NCBI GenBank assembly: GCA_902543185.1
Contig: CACBXB010000006.1
Coordinates: 62,001-126,000, forward strand
Length of the DNA: 64,000 nucleotides
Source of the DNA: Paracoccaceae bacterium
Lineage (GTDB): Bacteria > Pseudomonadota > Alphaproteobacteria > Rhodobacterales > Rhodobacteraceae
Direction: 5' to 3'
A program made the position numbers and the translations under genes. The first letter of the stretch is position 1. Each line of letters starts with the position of its first letter. The notes beneath the pieces were generated by a model. That model saw only the letters and a program-made list of their open reading frames with translations, did no database searches and was not told the DNA's origin. Positions 1 to 8,855 of this stretch are shown here, piece by piece.

Positions 1-1
1 A

Positions 2-595
2 TCACTCTTTAGTGTTCCTATCAACCAGATGGAATGGGCTCTTCTTTGCGACGGTGTAGATAAAGCAGATATCTATGATGTTCTCGAAACAGAAGAAGGC
101 CAAGATCAAGCCCTTGCAAAACTCGATACAATTAAGGACGATGTAATCTGGGTATCATCTGGTTCTGACACGCCGCAACTACTTGCTGATGGTGAGGTAA
201 TTATGGGAGCTACTTACAATGGTCGTTTGTTCTCACTCATTGAAGAGCAAAAACAACCTGTTGCAATGATTTGGGACGGTCAGGTGATGGATTTGGACGG
301 TTGGATTATTCCAGCAGGACTTAGCCCAGAGCGTCAAGCTCGTGCGCTAGACTATATTATGTTTGCAACTGATACCCAGCGGCTTGCTGATCAGGCGAAA
401 TATATTAGCTACGGTCCAGCAAGAGCTTCTTCAGCACCATTGGTTGGAAAGCACGCAGACCTAGGTATCGATATGGGTCCTCATATGCCAACAGCGCCAG
501 AAAATCTATCACGAGCCTTTTTGATGAATTATGACTTCTGGGCAGATTATAGAGATGACCTTGATGCGAAGTTTCAGGCTTGGTTAGCTAAATAA
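2..595 (+). CDS. Polyamine-type ABC transporter substrate-binding protein, 3' part
   Basis: The reading frame is open from base 2, so the window edge cuts off the N-terminus and signal peptide. About 197 residues are visible. The block around NQMEWALLCDGVDKADIYDVL and the later TAPENLSRAFLMNYDFWADY resemble the C-terminal lobe of PotD/spermidine-putrescine type periplasmic binding proteins (family 1). It would capture polyamine or a related solute in the periplasm and pass it to the two permeases that follow at 682 and 1961. The ATPase is not in the window and is probably upstream. A hairpin follows the stop codon. The substrate is inferred from family resemblance only; the agmatinase-family gene nearby fits polyamine use. 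Confidence 0.8.
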   Translation, partial: SLFSVPINQMEWALLCDGVDKADIYDVLETEEGQDQALAKLDTIKDDVIWVSSGSDTPQLLADGEVIMGATYNGRLFSLIEEQKQPVAMIWDGQVMDLDGWIIPAGLSPERQARALDYIMFATDTQRLADQAKYISYGPARASSAPLVGKHADLGIDMGPHMPTAPENLSRAFLMNYDFWADYRDDLDAKFQAWLAK

Positions 596-611
596 TAAAT
601 TTACAATTTTT

Positions 612-633
612 GAAGAGCCCCTTGGGGCTCTTC
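612..633 (+). terminator. Hairpin after binding-protein gene
   Basis: A perfect 10-bp inverted repeat (GAAGAGCCCC and GGGGCTCTTC) with a TT loop starts 17 bases after the binding-protein stop codon. No T-run follows it. It is more likely a partial terminator or 3'-end stabiliser between the binding-protein gene and its permeases than a full terminator. Confidence 0.7.
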
Positions 634-681
634 ATCTATAATACAAATTGCCCAATACAATAGACAGCGAATGATACTTTA

Positions 682-1956
682 ATGGTTAGTAACTCTTCCA
701 CAAATGTACTTTTGTCAGCTGATGGCACTCCATTAAAAAAGAGCCTAAATCGCTCTCTCCGGCAGCAAAAAATGAGAGCTCTATTATTAATAGCTCCGCT
801 TTTAATCTTTATATTAGTTGCGTTCATAATGCCGATTGTTTCAATGCTATCTAGATCAGTTGAAAATGATTTAGTAGGACAAACGTTGCCTTTAACGGTA
901 CAATCCATTCAATCTTGGGATGCATTGAGTGGTGAATTACCAGACGAGCCTGTCTATAGAGCTTTTGCTCAAGATATACAGAATGCAGCGAAAGCCAAAG
1001 TTCACACCAAAGTAGGACTAAGGCTTAATTATGAAAAATCTGGGATCGCGTCACTTTTCAAAAAGACCGCAAGAAAAGCAAAAAAATGGGATATTGAAAA
1101 TGATGGTCCATTTAAAGAAAAATTAACAAAAGTACATAAAGGATGGGGCGAAGTAGAGGTATGGCAAACTATTAAAACGCATAGTCCAACTTACACGTCG
1201 GGATATTTTTTAAACGCCGTGGATATGCGTAAAACCGTTCAAGGGGCTGAGTGGCAACCAGAAGACAAAACAATCTTAATTAAATTATTCCAACGAACAT
1301 TGGTGATGTCGTTAATAATTACTTTTTCATGCATTATTCTCGGATATCCAGTGGCTTGGCTTTTAGCTAACCTTCCAATGCGTCAGGCGAACTTACTTAT
1401 GATTTTGGTTTTATTACCCTTTTGGACCTCCTTGTTAGTGAGGACTTCGGCTTGGAAAGTCATGTTGCAACAACAAGGCGTTATAAATGATGTTCTCGTG
1501 CAACTTAGTCTTATTTCGAATGAGGGCCGTCTCATTATGATTAATAATGAAATTGGGACTATCGTTGCCATGACCCATATACTTTTACCTTTTATGATCT
1601 TACCAATGTATTCCGTTATGCAAACAATCCCGCCTAGTTATTTGCGTGCAGCAAAATCATTGGGGGCAACAAACTGGACTGCATTCTGGCGAGTGTATTT
1701 TCCTCAATCTGTACCAGGAATTGGTGCTGGGTCAATTTTGGTCTTCATACTAGCAATTGGATATTACATCACCCCCGAGATCGTCGGTGGAACTAAAGGT
1801 GTGTTTATCTCCAATCGCATTGCATATCATATACTGAAGTCATTGAACTGGGGCTTAGCCGCTGCGCTAGGCACTATTCTTTTAGTCGCTGTGTTAATTT
1901 TATATTGGACCTACGATAAAATTGTCGGCATCGATAATGTGAAATTAGGTGGATAG
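682..1956 (+). CDS. ABC transporter permease, PotB-like, with large periplasmic insertion
   Basis: Inner-membrane permease of the polyamine-type (MOI/opine-polyamine) family, 424 residues against a usual 280-310. One membrane segment lies at about residues 33-55. A roughly 140-residue hydrophilic stretch follows (about 60-200). The normal permease core comes after that, with several membrane helices and an EAA-type cytoplasmic loop around LRAAKSLGATNWTAFWRVYFP. The insertion sits where PotB proteins have the short first periplasmic loop. It follows the binding protein and precedes the second permease; its stop is 4 bases before the next ATG. The start has only a weak ribosome-binding sequence. 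Transport role is well supported; the substrate is inferred. Confidence 0.85.
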   Translation: MVSNSSTNVLLSADGTPLKKSLNRSLRQQKMRALLLIAPLLIFILVAFIMPIVSMLSRSVENDLVGQTLPLTVQSIQSWDALSGELPDEPVYRAFAQDIQNAAKAKVHTKVGLRLNYEKSGIASLFKKTARKAKKWDIENDGPFKEKLTKVHKGWGEVEVWQTIKTHSPTYTSGYFLNAVDMRKTVQGAEWQPEDKTILIKLFQRTLVMSLIITFSCIILGYPVAWLLANLPMRQANLLMILVLLPFWTSLLVRTSAWKVMLQQQGVINDVLVQLSLISNEGRLIMINNEIGTIVAMTHILLPFMILPMYSVMQTIPPSYLRAAKSLGATNWTAFWRVYFPQSVPGIGAGSILVFILAIGYYITPEIVGGTKGVFISNRIAYHILKSLNWGLAAALGTILLVAVLILYWTYDKIVGIDNVKLGG

Positions 1957-1960
1957 CAGA

Positions 1961-3172
1961 ATGAATCAGCCAAAACCCTTTTTTCAAAGTAAAATTGTAT
2001 TTACCCTCTTATCGATGGGATTAGTTGGCGGCTTGATTGGTTTAGTAATCGGCGTTGCAAACGGTTCAGGCTTTCTAGGTTTGCTAATTGGTGTAATATT
2101 AGTTGTTTTCATAAGCATCACAGGAATTTCTGCTAGTCAAAATGAAAACACCATGCGTTACACCATATGTGCTTTTTTTGCATTGGCAGCTTTTTATTTT
2201 CTTGGCGTTGTCGGGATTATAATGGGCCTCTTAGTGGGTTGGTTTTTGGGGTGGTACTTATACTGGCTTTACCTGGGCAGATATAGAATAAAACTCCAGC
2301 CTTATCTCTCTTCTAGCCAGGTTTTGTGGCACTATGTTTTTAGAATTGTCTGTGGGATTATTTTCATTTTCCTCATTATGCCAATTCTAGTTGTTATGCC
2401 TTTATCATTTAATTCACAGGATTTTTTCACTTTTACTCCAGAAATGCTAAAATTTGAGCCAGAAGGATATTCACTAAAGCACTACAGAGATTTTTTTACT
2501 AATAACGAGTGGCAAAGATCTTTTAAAAATTCATTATTAATTGCGCCAGTTGCGACACTAGTATCGGTTTCTTTAGGAACTCTGGCTGCGATTGGCCTTA
2601 GTCAAAGTCACGTTCCGTTTAAAAGAGCCATAATGGCGATTTTGATATCACCAATGATCGTACCATTAATCATATCTGCTACAGGGATGTTTTTCTTTTA
2701 TTCTCATGTGGGAAATTTTTTGGAAGATAGGATCGGTCTTGATAAGAATTTTGTTGGGTATGTTAAAGTTATTCTTGCTCACAGTGTTCTTGGAATTCCG
2801 TTTGTTATAATTACAGTAACAGCTACTTTGGTGGGATTTGATAGCTCTCTAACACGAGCGGCGGCAAACATGGGAGCAAATCCGGTAAAGACATTTTTCA
2901 AAATTCAAATGCCACTTATCTTGCCTGGCGTTATTTCTGGAGGTCTTTTTGCTTTTATCACCTCATTCGACGAAGTAGTTGTTGTAATGTTTGTGGGCTC
3001 AACAAATCAAAAAACATTGCCATGGCAGATGTTTACCGGATTAAGAGAGCAGATTAGCCCTACAATCCTAGCAGTCGCAACTATACTTGTTGCTATTTCT
3101 ATAGCACTATTAATAACCCTTGAAATGCTCCGAAGGCGCTCTGAGAGATTAAGAGGTATAACGCCAAGTTAA
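1961..3172 (+). CDS. ABC transporter permease, PotC-like, with N-terminal membrane extension
   Basis: Second permease of the polyamine-type transporter, 403 residues. A GTG at 1949 is an alternative start, but AGGTGG at 1947-1952 sits 8 bases before the ATG at 1961, so 1961 is preferred. Residues about 10-110 hold three to four extra membrane segments (rich in Gly, Leu, Val, Ile) that ordinary PotC proteins lack. The permease core starts near residue 125 and includes the EAA-type loop around TRAAANMGANPVKTFFKIQMPLILP. The operon ends here; no clear terminator lies in the 60 bases before the convergent agmatinase gene. Confidence 0.85.
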   Translation: MNQPKPFFQSKIVFTLLSMGLVGGLIGLVIGVANGSGFLGLLIGVILVVFISITGISASQNENTMRYTICAFFALAAFYFLGVVGIIMGLLVGWFLGWYLYWLYLGRYRIKLQPYLSSSQVLWHYVFRIVCGIIFIFLIMPILVVMPLSFNSQDFFTFTPEMLKFEPEGYSLKHYRDFFTNNEWQRSFKNSLLIAPVATLVSVSLGTLAAIGLSQSHVPFKRAIMAILISPMIVPLIISATGMFFFYSHVGNFLEDRIGLDKNFVGYVKVILAHSVLGIPFVIITVTATLVGFDSSLTRAAANMGANPVKTFFKIQMPLILPGVISGGLFAFITSFDEVVVVMFVGSTNQKTLPWQMFTGLREQISPTILAVATILVAISIALLITLEMLRRRSERLRGITPS

Positions 3173-3232
3173 GCATAAAACTTGTAAGTCAAAAATTAAT
3201 TTCGCGATATCAGCAGTTTTCACAATCTAAAG

Positions 3233-4201
3233 TTACGCTTGCCGATTATGAAAGATGAACCCTATTAAATTAAGTAAAAGCTGGGCAGCTAATATTTGCG
3301 TAGACTCACTTGGATCATAGGCTGGAGCTACTTCTACCAAATCAATTCCAACAATGTTGTGTTGTTTTGCCAGGCCCTGCACAATCTCAAGCACTTCATA
3401 GTACAAAAATCCACCATGGCTGGGTGTTCCCGTACCCGCAGCAATTGAAGGACAAAATGCATCTATGTCTATTGTTAAATAAAGGTTGTCTCTTTTAGGA
3501 ACTCGTTTGATTAGCTTGTTAATCCCAAGTTCCCTTATTTGACGTACCGATAAAATATCTGAACCAAATGACCTAGCATCTTCATAGCCCTCTTTGGCTG
3601 TAGAAGATACATTACGAATTCCAAACTGAGAAAGTCCTTTGACATAATGCTTTTCTGCTGCACGTCGCATTGGATTTCCATGACCTACAGTCACACCATG
3701 CCTTTCATCAACAAAATCAAGATGGGCATCAATTTGAACAATATGAAGGGGTCCATTGTCGGCACAAAAATCTTCAAATGCATTAATGCACGGAATATTG
3801 ATTGAGTGGTCCCCCCCCAAGGTTACTGGTAAGGCACCCGCCTCTAAAATTTTTTTTACTCCGAGCTCAATATTATTGTGACTTTCTATAGTCTTTGTGT
3901 GGATAATATCAGCATCGCCAATGTCAACCATCCGAACTGAACTATCAAGATAGGTGACGTCATCCTCGTGATCATAGGCACCTGCGTGACCAAAACTAAA
4001 AAGCATCGATGCTTCACGAATTGATTTTGGACCAAATCTTGCCCCAGAACGCCACTGCGTTCCTGAGTCAAATGGCGCTCCTAGGATAGCAACATCAGCC
4101 TTAATATCATCCCAATTTTCTATATATGGAGATTTCCCAAAAGTAGAAATACCCACAAATGGAAGATTTAAACGTCCTTTGGTATATCCATGTTCTTTCA
4201 T
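3233..4201 (-). CDS. Agmatinase / ureohydrolase family enzyme
   Basis: A 322-residue Mn-dependent ureohydrolase that would split urea from agmatine or another guanidino compound. The metal ligands are all visible: GGDHS (H132), DAHLD (D158, H160, D162) and TIDIDAF (D245, D247), followed by the loop GTGTPSHGG. Length and motifs fit SpeB. Guanidinobutyrase and related amidinohydrolases share them, so the substrate is open. The gene is convergent with a polyamine-type transporter operon, which fits agmatine-to-putrescine metabolism. An AAGG lies 7 bases before the ATG. The glycine codons of GGDH contain an uninterrupted G8 run (C8 on the plus strand at 3811-3818). Confidence 0.8.
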   Translation of the reverse strand: MKEHGYTKGRLNLPFVGISTFGKSPYIENWDDIKADVAILGAPFDSGTQWRSGARFGPKSIREASMLFSFGHAGAYDHEDDVTYLDSSVRMVDIGDADIIHTKTIESHNNIELGVKKILEAGALPVTLGGDHSINIPCINAFEDFCADNGPLHIVQIDAHLDFVDERHGVTVGHGNPMRRAAEKHYVKGLSQFGIRNVSSTAKEGYEDARSFGSDILSVRQIRELGINKLIKRVPKRDNLYLTIDIDAFCPSIAAGTGTPSHGGFLYYEVLEIVQGLAKQHNIVGIDLVEVAPAYDPSESTQILAAQLLLNLIGFIFHNRQA

Positions 4202-4432
4202 TAGAAAACCTTCAAAAAAGACTAAAAGTATCTTGAAACATCGTATTATTTAAACCTTTAGAATGGAAGCAATTAACAAAATTTTTTAGATGTTGATTAG
4301 CAATTATATTGGTAACTCTTTATCATTCAATTTTTACCGTAACGTAAGAAGCACAATATTATATTTGTCCATGTTTATTAGAACAGTTAAGGTTTTAAAG
4401 TCGAATAACTGCGGTGCCAAAGGAAAATAATT

Positions 4433-5572
4433 ATGTGGGAAACTAAAAGCATAATAAGTTTTGAGGATGCCAAAGCAAAAGCAAAAAGAAGATTGCCCCG
4501 TATGATTTTTGATTTTATTGAAGGCTCTGCGGGAAGAGAGGTTGCCGCAGAAAAAAACTTGCAAATCTTTAATGATTTTTACTTGAGATCAAAAGTTCTA
4601 GCTCCTGTTGAAGATCCCAAGCTAAACGCCGATTTTCTAAATTATAGTTTTGATTTACCTTTTGGCATTGCGCCAATGGGTATGTGCAACCTTGCTTGGC
4701 CAGGTGCTGATAGGAATTTAGCGGAAGCCGCAAAGACGTTCAAAATACCACATTGTGTGTCTACGGCTGCTTCTTCAAGCCTCGAAGAACTTAAAAAATG
4801 GGGCGGTGACCAAACATGGTTTCAGCTCTACGTAAACAGATCCGCTAAAGAAGCATGGACTATGGTAGATCGAGCAGATGCTGCAGGATATACGACTTTA
4901 ATTTTAACTGTTGATGTACCAGTTGTATCGCGTCGTGTGCGAGATTTGCGCAATGGCTTTGTTGTCCCTTTCAAAATAGGGTTGAAACAATTTATAGATT
5001 TCGCACTACATCCAAACTGGTCTCTAAGTACTATTATGAAAGGAATTCCTGAGCCAAAAAACTTTCGTCACGGATCTCAAAACAGTTTTGATAGAAACGC
5101 TAGCCGTGCTGGGGCTAATTGGGAGTTTCTTGGAGAATTAAGAAAAAGATGGAAAGGCAACCTAATCGTAAAAGGTGTCATGGATCCAGAGGATGCTAAA
5201 CGAATTCAAAATGCAGGAGTTAATGCAATATGGGTATCTAACCATGGTGGCAGACAATTAGACGGTTCCCCACCAGCTTTGTTGGCTTTACCTGAAATAC
5301 GAGACAGCGTCGGGCCCAATTTGCCACTAATTTTTGATAGCGGCGTTAGAAGTGGTGAAGATATAGTGAAGGCTTTAGCGCTTGGGGCAAACTTTGTTAT
5401 GCTCGGAAGGCCAATTATGCTGGCCATTGCGGCATCAAGCGAAAAAGGTCTCAACGACTATATTTCAATGCTTAAAGAAGAAATAAAAGTTGTTATGGCA
5501 CAATTAGGCCTAAAAGATTTAAGTAAAATTTCTGGAGATGTTTTATACGACGATATCTACACAAAAATGTAG
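4433..5572 (+). CDS. FMN-dependent alpha-hydroxy-acid dehydrogenase (L-lactate dehydrogenase type)
   Basis: A 379-residue TIM-barrel flavoenzyme of the LldD/glycolate oxidase family, oxidising a 2-hydroxy acid to the 2-oxo acid. Visible blocks are the N-terminal FDFIEGSAG, the substrate/FMN block TWFQLYV, the catalytic SNHGGRQLDG (His271) and the phosphate-binding DSGVRSGEDIVKALALGA. Length is typical of LldD. AAAGGA precedes the ATG. It opens a run of five plus-strand genes; about 50 bases separate it from the ThDP enzyme. The substrate cannot be read from sequence: lactate is the family default, but glycolate or mandelate types are close relatives. Confidence 0.85.
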   Translation: MWETKSIISFEDAKAKAKRRLPRMIFDFIEGSAGREVAAEKNLQIFNDFYLRSKVLAPVEDPKLNADFLNYSFDLPFGIAPMGMCNLAWPGADRNLAEAAKTFKIPHCVSTAASSSLEELKKWGGDQTWFQLYVNRSAKEAWTMVDRADAAGYTTLILTVDVPVVSRRVRDLRNGFVVPFKIGLKQFIDFALHPNWSLSTIMKGIPEPKNFRHGSQNSFDRNASRAGANWEFLGELRKRWKGNLIVKGVMDPEDAKRIQNAGVNAIWVSNHGGRQLDGSPPALLALPEIRDSVGPNLPLIFDSGVRSGEDIVKALALGANFVMLGRPIMLAIAASSEKGLNDYISMLKEEIKVVMAQLGLKDLSKISGDVLYDDIYTKM

Positions 5573-5621
5573 ATGGAATAAAATACAGTGCGAAAATTAC
5601 AGCATATTAGGAGTATTATGA

Positions 5622-7349
5622 ATGCAAAAAGCTAAACTACGTGGCGGCGCATTATTAGCCCAATCATTTAAAGAAAAGGGCGTTGATCACGTTTTCACTC
5701 TAGCCGGTGGGTTTTGCAACCCTGCTTTAGAAGGTTTCATGGAGTGCCAAATGCCAGTAATGAATACTCCTCATGAACAAATTGCAGGTCACCTAGCTGA
5801 TGGTCACGCAAGAATACACCGAAAGCCAACCGTTTGCTTAGTTGGGCCTGAGGGTTTTGCTAATGCGGTACCCGCTATGTTAGAAGCTATGGGAGAACGA
5901 AGTCCTGTAATTTTTGTTACAGGTTCATCAACTTTAAAGAGACAAGGCGCAGGTGGCTTTAAAGAAATAGATGACGTAGCCATAGCCAAACCTTTAGTTA
6001 AATATTCTGTTCAAATTACCGATGGAGAACGAATTGGTGAATTTGTTGAGAGAGCTTGGCAGGCAGCAACTTCTGGATATCCAGGGCCTGTTCATCTAAG
6101 TTTGCCCGTCGATATCATGTTTTCCTCATTTGAAGCAGACGCGGGTAGAAATGAGCGTCCCTGGATTAGGCACCAAGTTACACCACAAAGAGCTTGGCCT
6201 GAGCCAGCGCGATTATCAGAAATATTGAAAATCATAGAAAATTCTGAGCGACCCTTAATTATTGGGGGTCATGGGGTTTGGTGGTCGCGGTCAGAAAAAA
6301 GTTTAGCAGACGTTGGCGAGAAACTTCTTATCCCGATTTTTAATGTACCTTATCACACAAAATTATTAGGCGAGGACTGTACCGCAAACATGGGGCTTGC
6401 AGATTTCCATCAGTATCACCCATCTAAAGCTGCAATACACGAAGCCGATACTATAATTATGATAGGAGGGAGGTTGGATAACCAGATGAATTTTGGAAAT
6501 CCACCATTTATTCCAAAAAATACAAAGCTTATTTGCATAAATGGAAGCAGCGAAGAACTAGAGTATAATTTTTCTGCTGATGAAATTCTTCTATCGCATC
6601 CAGCAGCATTTCTTGAAGCAATGAAGTCTATTGGCCGTACGTGGAAAAATTGGTTTGAGATACAAATCGACCGACGTAAAAAATGGGTTGAAGACTGGGA
6701 AAAACATCTGTTTGAAGAAGCATCAAAAGATGCAAGATTGAAGCGTAAAATGCATCCACTGCAACTTGGCGTTGATATAATTTCAGAAATGAATGATGAC
6801 GATTGGCTCGTATTTGATGGTGGAAATACTCACTTTTGGAATGAAATTGCAGTAAATATTTCTGGTTGGCGGGGTAAGAAACTAGGTGGCATTATGCATC
6901 CTGGCAACTATTCACTTTTGGGCGTTGGAATCAGTTTCGGTGTTTCTGCAAAAGCTGCACATCCAGAAAAAAATGTTGTTGTAATTTCAGGAGATGGCGC
7001 CTTTCTCTCGGGCGGTTTGTCCGTCGAAAGTGCTTTTCAGGAAGGCTTACCTATTGTTGTAGTTATAGATAACAACGGAGGTTTAGACTGCATAAGTCAG
7101 CAGCAGGAGCGACTTTTTTCTAACGGAAAGCACTATGCAACTGATTTTCGCGATATTCCATTCCATACCATGTTTGAAGGTTTGGGCGGATATGGAGAAT
7201 TGGTTACCTCTAGGGATGAATTAAAACCTGCTTTAGCAAGAGCAATAAATAGTGGCAAGACTGCTTGCTTGAACGTAAAGTGCAGAGGCGTAATCAGTCC
7301 AATTGTTGCAGCCACTTCTGACAAACGGGACAAGGCATCTATTGAATAA
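5622..7349 (+). CDS. Thiamine-diphosphate-dependent enzyme, acetolactate-synthase-like
   Basis: A 575-residue ThDP enzyme with the standard three domains. The N-terminal pyrimidine-binding domain carries the activating glutamate (HEQIAGHLADG, E52). The middle domain is FAD/nucleotide-type (around residues 195-340). The C-terminal domain has the GDG motif at 457-459 and DNNGG about 25 residues later. Members of this superfamily decarboxylate 2-oxo acids or join or cleave C-C bonds. The presence of E52 argues against glyoxylate carboligase, which has Val there. Start: TAGGAG at 5607-5612 lies about 9 bases before ATG 5622; an ATG at 5618 gives only five codons. Its stop overlaps the next start (TAATG). 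Exact reaction unknown. Confidence 0.8.
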   Translation: MQKAKLRGGALLAQSFKEKGVDHVFTLAGGFCNPALEGFMECQMPVMNTPHEQIAGHLADGHARIHRKPTVCLVGPEGFANAVPAMLEAMGERSPVIFVTGSSTLKRQGAGGFKEIDDVAIAKPLVKYSVQITDGERIGEFVERAWQAATSGYPGPVHLSLPVDIMFSSFEADAGRNERPWIRHQVTPQRAWPEPARLSEILKIIENSERPLIIGGHGVWWSRSEKSLADVGEKLLIPIFNVPYHTKLLGEDCTANMGLADFHQYHPSKAAIHEADTIIMIGGRLDNQMNFGNPPFIPKNTKLICINGSSEELEYNFSADEILLSHPAAFLEAMKSIGRTWKNWFEIQIDRRKKWVEDWEKHLFEEASKDARLKRKMHPLQLGVDIISEMNDDDWLVFDGGNTHFWNEIAVNISGWRGKKLGGIMHPGNYSLLGVGISFGVSAKAAHPEKNVVVISGDGAFLSGGLSVESAFQEGLPIVVVIDNNGGLDCISQQQERLFSNGKHYATDFRDIPFHTMFEGLGGYGELVTSRDELKPALARAINSGKTACLNVKCRGVISPIVAATSDKRDKASIE

Positions 7350-7702
7350 TGGCTATTATATCTTCGCATACGCTAAATGGAATGAATGGAACTCACGCAG
7401 GTGGATTTCCTGTCCGTTTGATCAATATCACAAAAAATTTGGAAATTTTTAGTACCAGTATGGATAATAATGGAAGGCTAGAAAAAAACGTTGATTTATC
7501 ACTGACCGATGCAACAGATAAGTTCGAGTTGATATTTGATACTGGCGTTTATTGGAATTCACTAGGGTTATCAGCCTCAGATAATCAAATAATTAGTGAA
7601 GTGGTCTTGCGGTTTTCTATGCCAAATAAAAATGCAAGGTATCATATGCCGGTAATTTTATCGCCCAACAGCTATTCAATATGGTCATCTCAACCAGAAT
7701 AA
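7349..7702 (+). CDS. Transthyretin-like / 5-hydroxyisourate hydrolase-like protein lacking YRGS
   Basis: A 117-residue protein matching the HIU hydrolase (transthyretin-related) fold. Visible are SSHTLNG at the N-terminus (H7), an Arg in the DNNGR strand (R43), FDTGVYW, and RYHMPVILSPNSYS near the C-terminus (H99). True HIU hydrolases end in Tyr-Arg-Gly-Ser; here the tail reads SIWSSQPE, so that active-site tetrapeptide is missing, and the usual LDT after the first His is LNG. It is therefore either a diverged HIU hydrolase or a paralogue with another substrate. The start overlaps the previous stop by one base, so it is translationally coupled to the ThDP enzyme. Confidence 0.7.
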   Translation: MAIISSHTLNGMNGTHAGGFPVRLINITKNLEIFSTSMDNNGRLEKNVDLSLTDATDKFELIFDTGVYWNSLGLSASDNQIISEVVLRFSMPNKNARYHMPVILSPNSYSIWSSQPE

Positions 7703-7712
7703 GGAAATTTTT

Positions 7713-8825
7713 ATGACTGACGGTCTAAATATGTCTCGTAGGTTGAGACGCACTGCCTATACCAAAAATGTAGAAGCAGCTGGTGTGAGCGGGTACTCTA
7801 TAGTTAATCATATGTTACTACCTAAAGGTTTTCAGAAGACTGTTGAAGAAGATTACTGGCATTTGAGAGAACATGTTCAAATTTGGGATGTTTCCTGCCA
7901 AAGGCAAGTAGAAATATCAGGTCCAGATGCTGAAAAATTAATTCAAATGATGACCCCCAGAAAGATATCAACTGCCACTATTGGGGATTGTTATTATCTT
8001 CCTATAATCGACGAAAATGCCGGAATGATAAATGATCCAGTCATGCTGAAAATTGAAGATGATAAATTCTGGCTTTCTGTGGCGGACAGCGACGTCTTAC
8101 TCTACGCAAAAGGCATTGCATTAGGTTCTAAAATGGATGTTAAAGTATCTGAGCCAGACGTTTCACCTTTGGCAATTCAAGGCCCTAAAGCTGAGCAGTT
8201 AATCACAAAAATATTTGGTGAACATATTAAACATATCGGTTTCTTCAAGTTTGGATGGATTAAATTTAAAGGTACACAGCAACTCATTGCAAGATCGGGA
8301 TACTCCCGGCAGGGTGGATTTGAGATATATTTACAAAACAGTAAACTTGGCTCAGATCTATGGAATACGATTTGGGAAGCAGGTATTGAATTCAATATAT
8401 CACCTGGTTGTCCCAACTTAATAGAAAGGATTGAGGGAGGACTATTAAGTTATGGTAATGAATTTACGAGAGAAAACAATCCATTAGAAATTGGCTTAGG
8501 TAAATTTTGTTCATTAGACGGCTCTGTTGATTATCTTGGTCGTGCTGCTTTAAAAAAAATTGCTTCAAAGGGAGCAGCAAAGGAAATTCGAGGTGTTATT
8601 TTCGGAGGTGATAAATGTCCAACTTGCTCTCTTCCGTGGCCAGTAATGGTTGAAAATAAAAAAATTGGGGAAATCACATCTGCTATATGGTCTCCACGAC
8701 TTAAAAAAAATGTGGGACTTTCGTTGATTGACCAAAAATATTGGTCAGCGCAACAACTTGTAGAAGTTCACTGCCAAGACAACAAAATCCGTTCTGGTGA
8801 GATATCGTGCCTGCCGTTTAGTTAA
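7713..8825 (+). CDS. dmdA: DmdA-like demethylase (GcvT/aminomethyltransferase fold)
   Basis: A 370-residue tetrahydrofolate-dependent methyltransferase-fold protein. From memory of the family, it resembles DMSP demethylase DmdA more than GcvT: SRRLRRTAY near the start, NHMLLP, EEDYWHLREHVQIWDVS, QRQVEISGPDAEKLIQ, IARSGYSRQGGFEIY, CPNLIERIEGGLLSYGNE and the ending CLPF. DmdA removes a methyl group from dimethylsulfoniopropionate, giving methylmercaptopropionate and 5-methyl-THF. AAGGAA precedes the ATG. Downstream is a Cys/Met PLP enzyme, which could fit sulfur metabolism; dmdB, dmdC and dmdD are not in the window. A demethylase for another methylated compound remains possible. Confidence 0.7.
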   Translation: MTDGLNMSRRLRRTAYTKNVEAAGVSGYSIVNHMLLPKGFQKTVEEDYWHLREHVQIWDVSCQRQVEISGPDAEKLIQMMTPRKISTATIGDCYYLPIIDENAGMINDPVMLKIEDDKFWLSVADSDVLLYAKGIALGSKMDVKVSEPDVSPLAIQGPKAEQLITKIFGEHIKHIGFFKFGWIKFKGTQQLIARSGYSRQGGFEIYLQNSKLGSDLWNTIWEAGIEFNISPGCPNLIERIEGGLLSYGNEFTRENNPLEIGLGKFCSLDGSVDYLGRAALKKIASKGAAKEIRGVIFGGDKCPTCSLPWPVMVENKKIGEITSAIWSPRLKKNVGLSLIDQKYWSAQQLVEVHCQDNKIRSGEISCLPFS

Positions 8826-8855
8826 ATATGAACGCATGCCTAAGAAAGTTACAAA

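Noticed and set aside
5622-7349. Glyoxylate carboligase, suggested by the adjacent HIU-hydrolase-like gene
   Set aside because: The activating glutamate (E52) is present, whereas glyoxylate carboligase has Val at that position.
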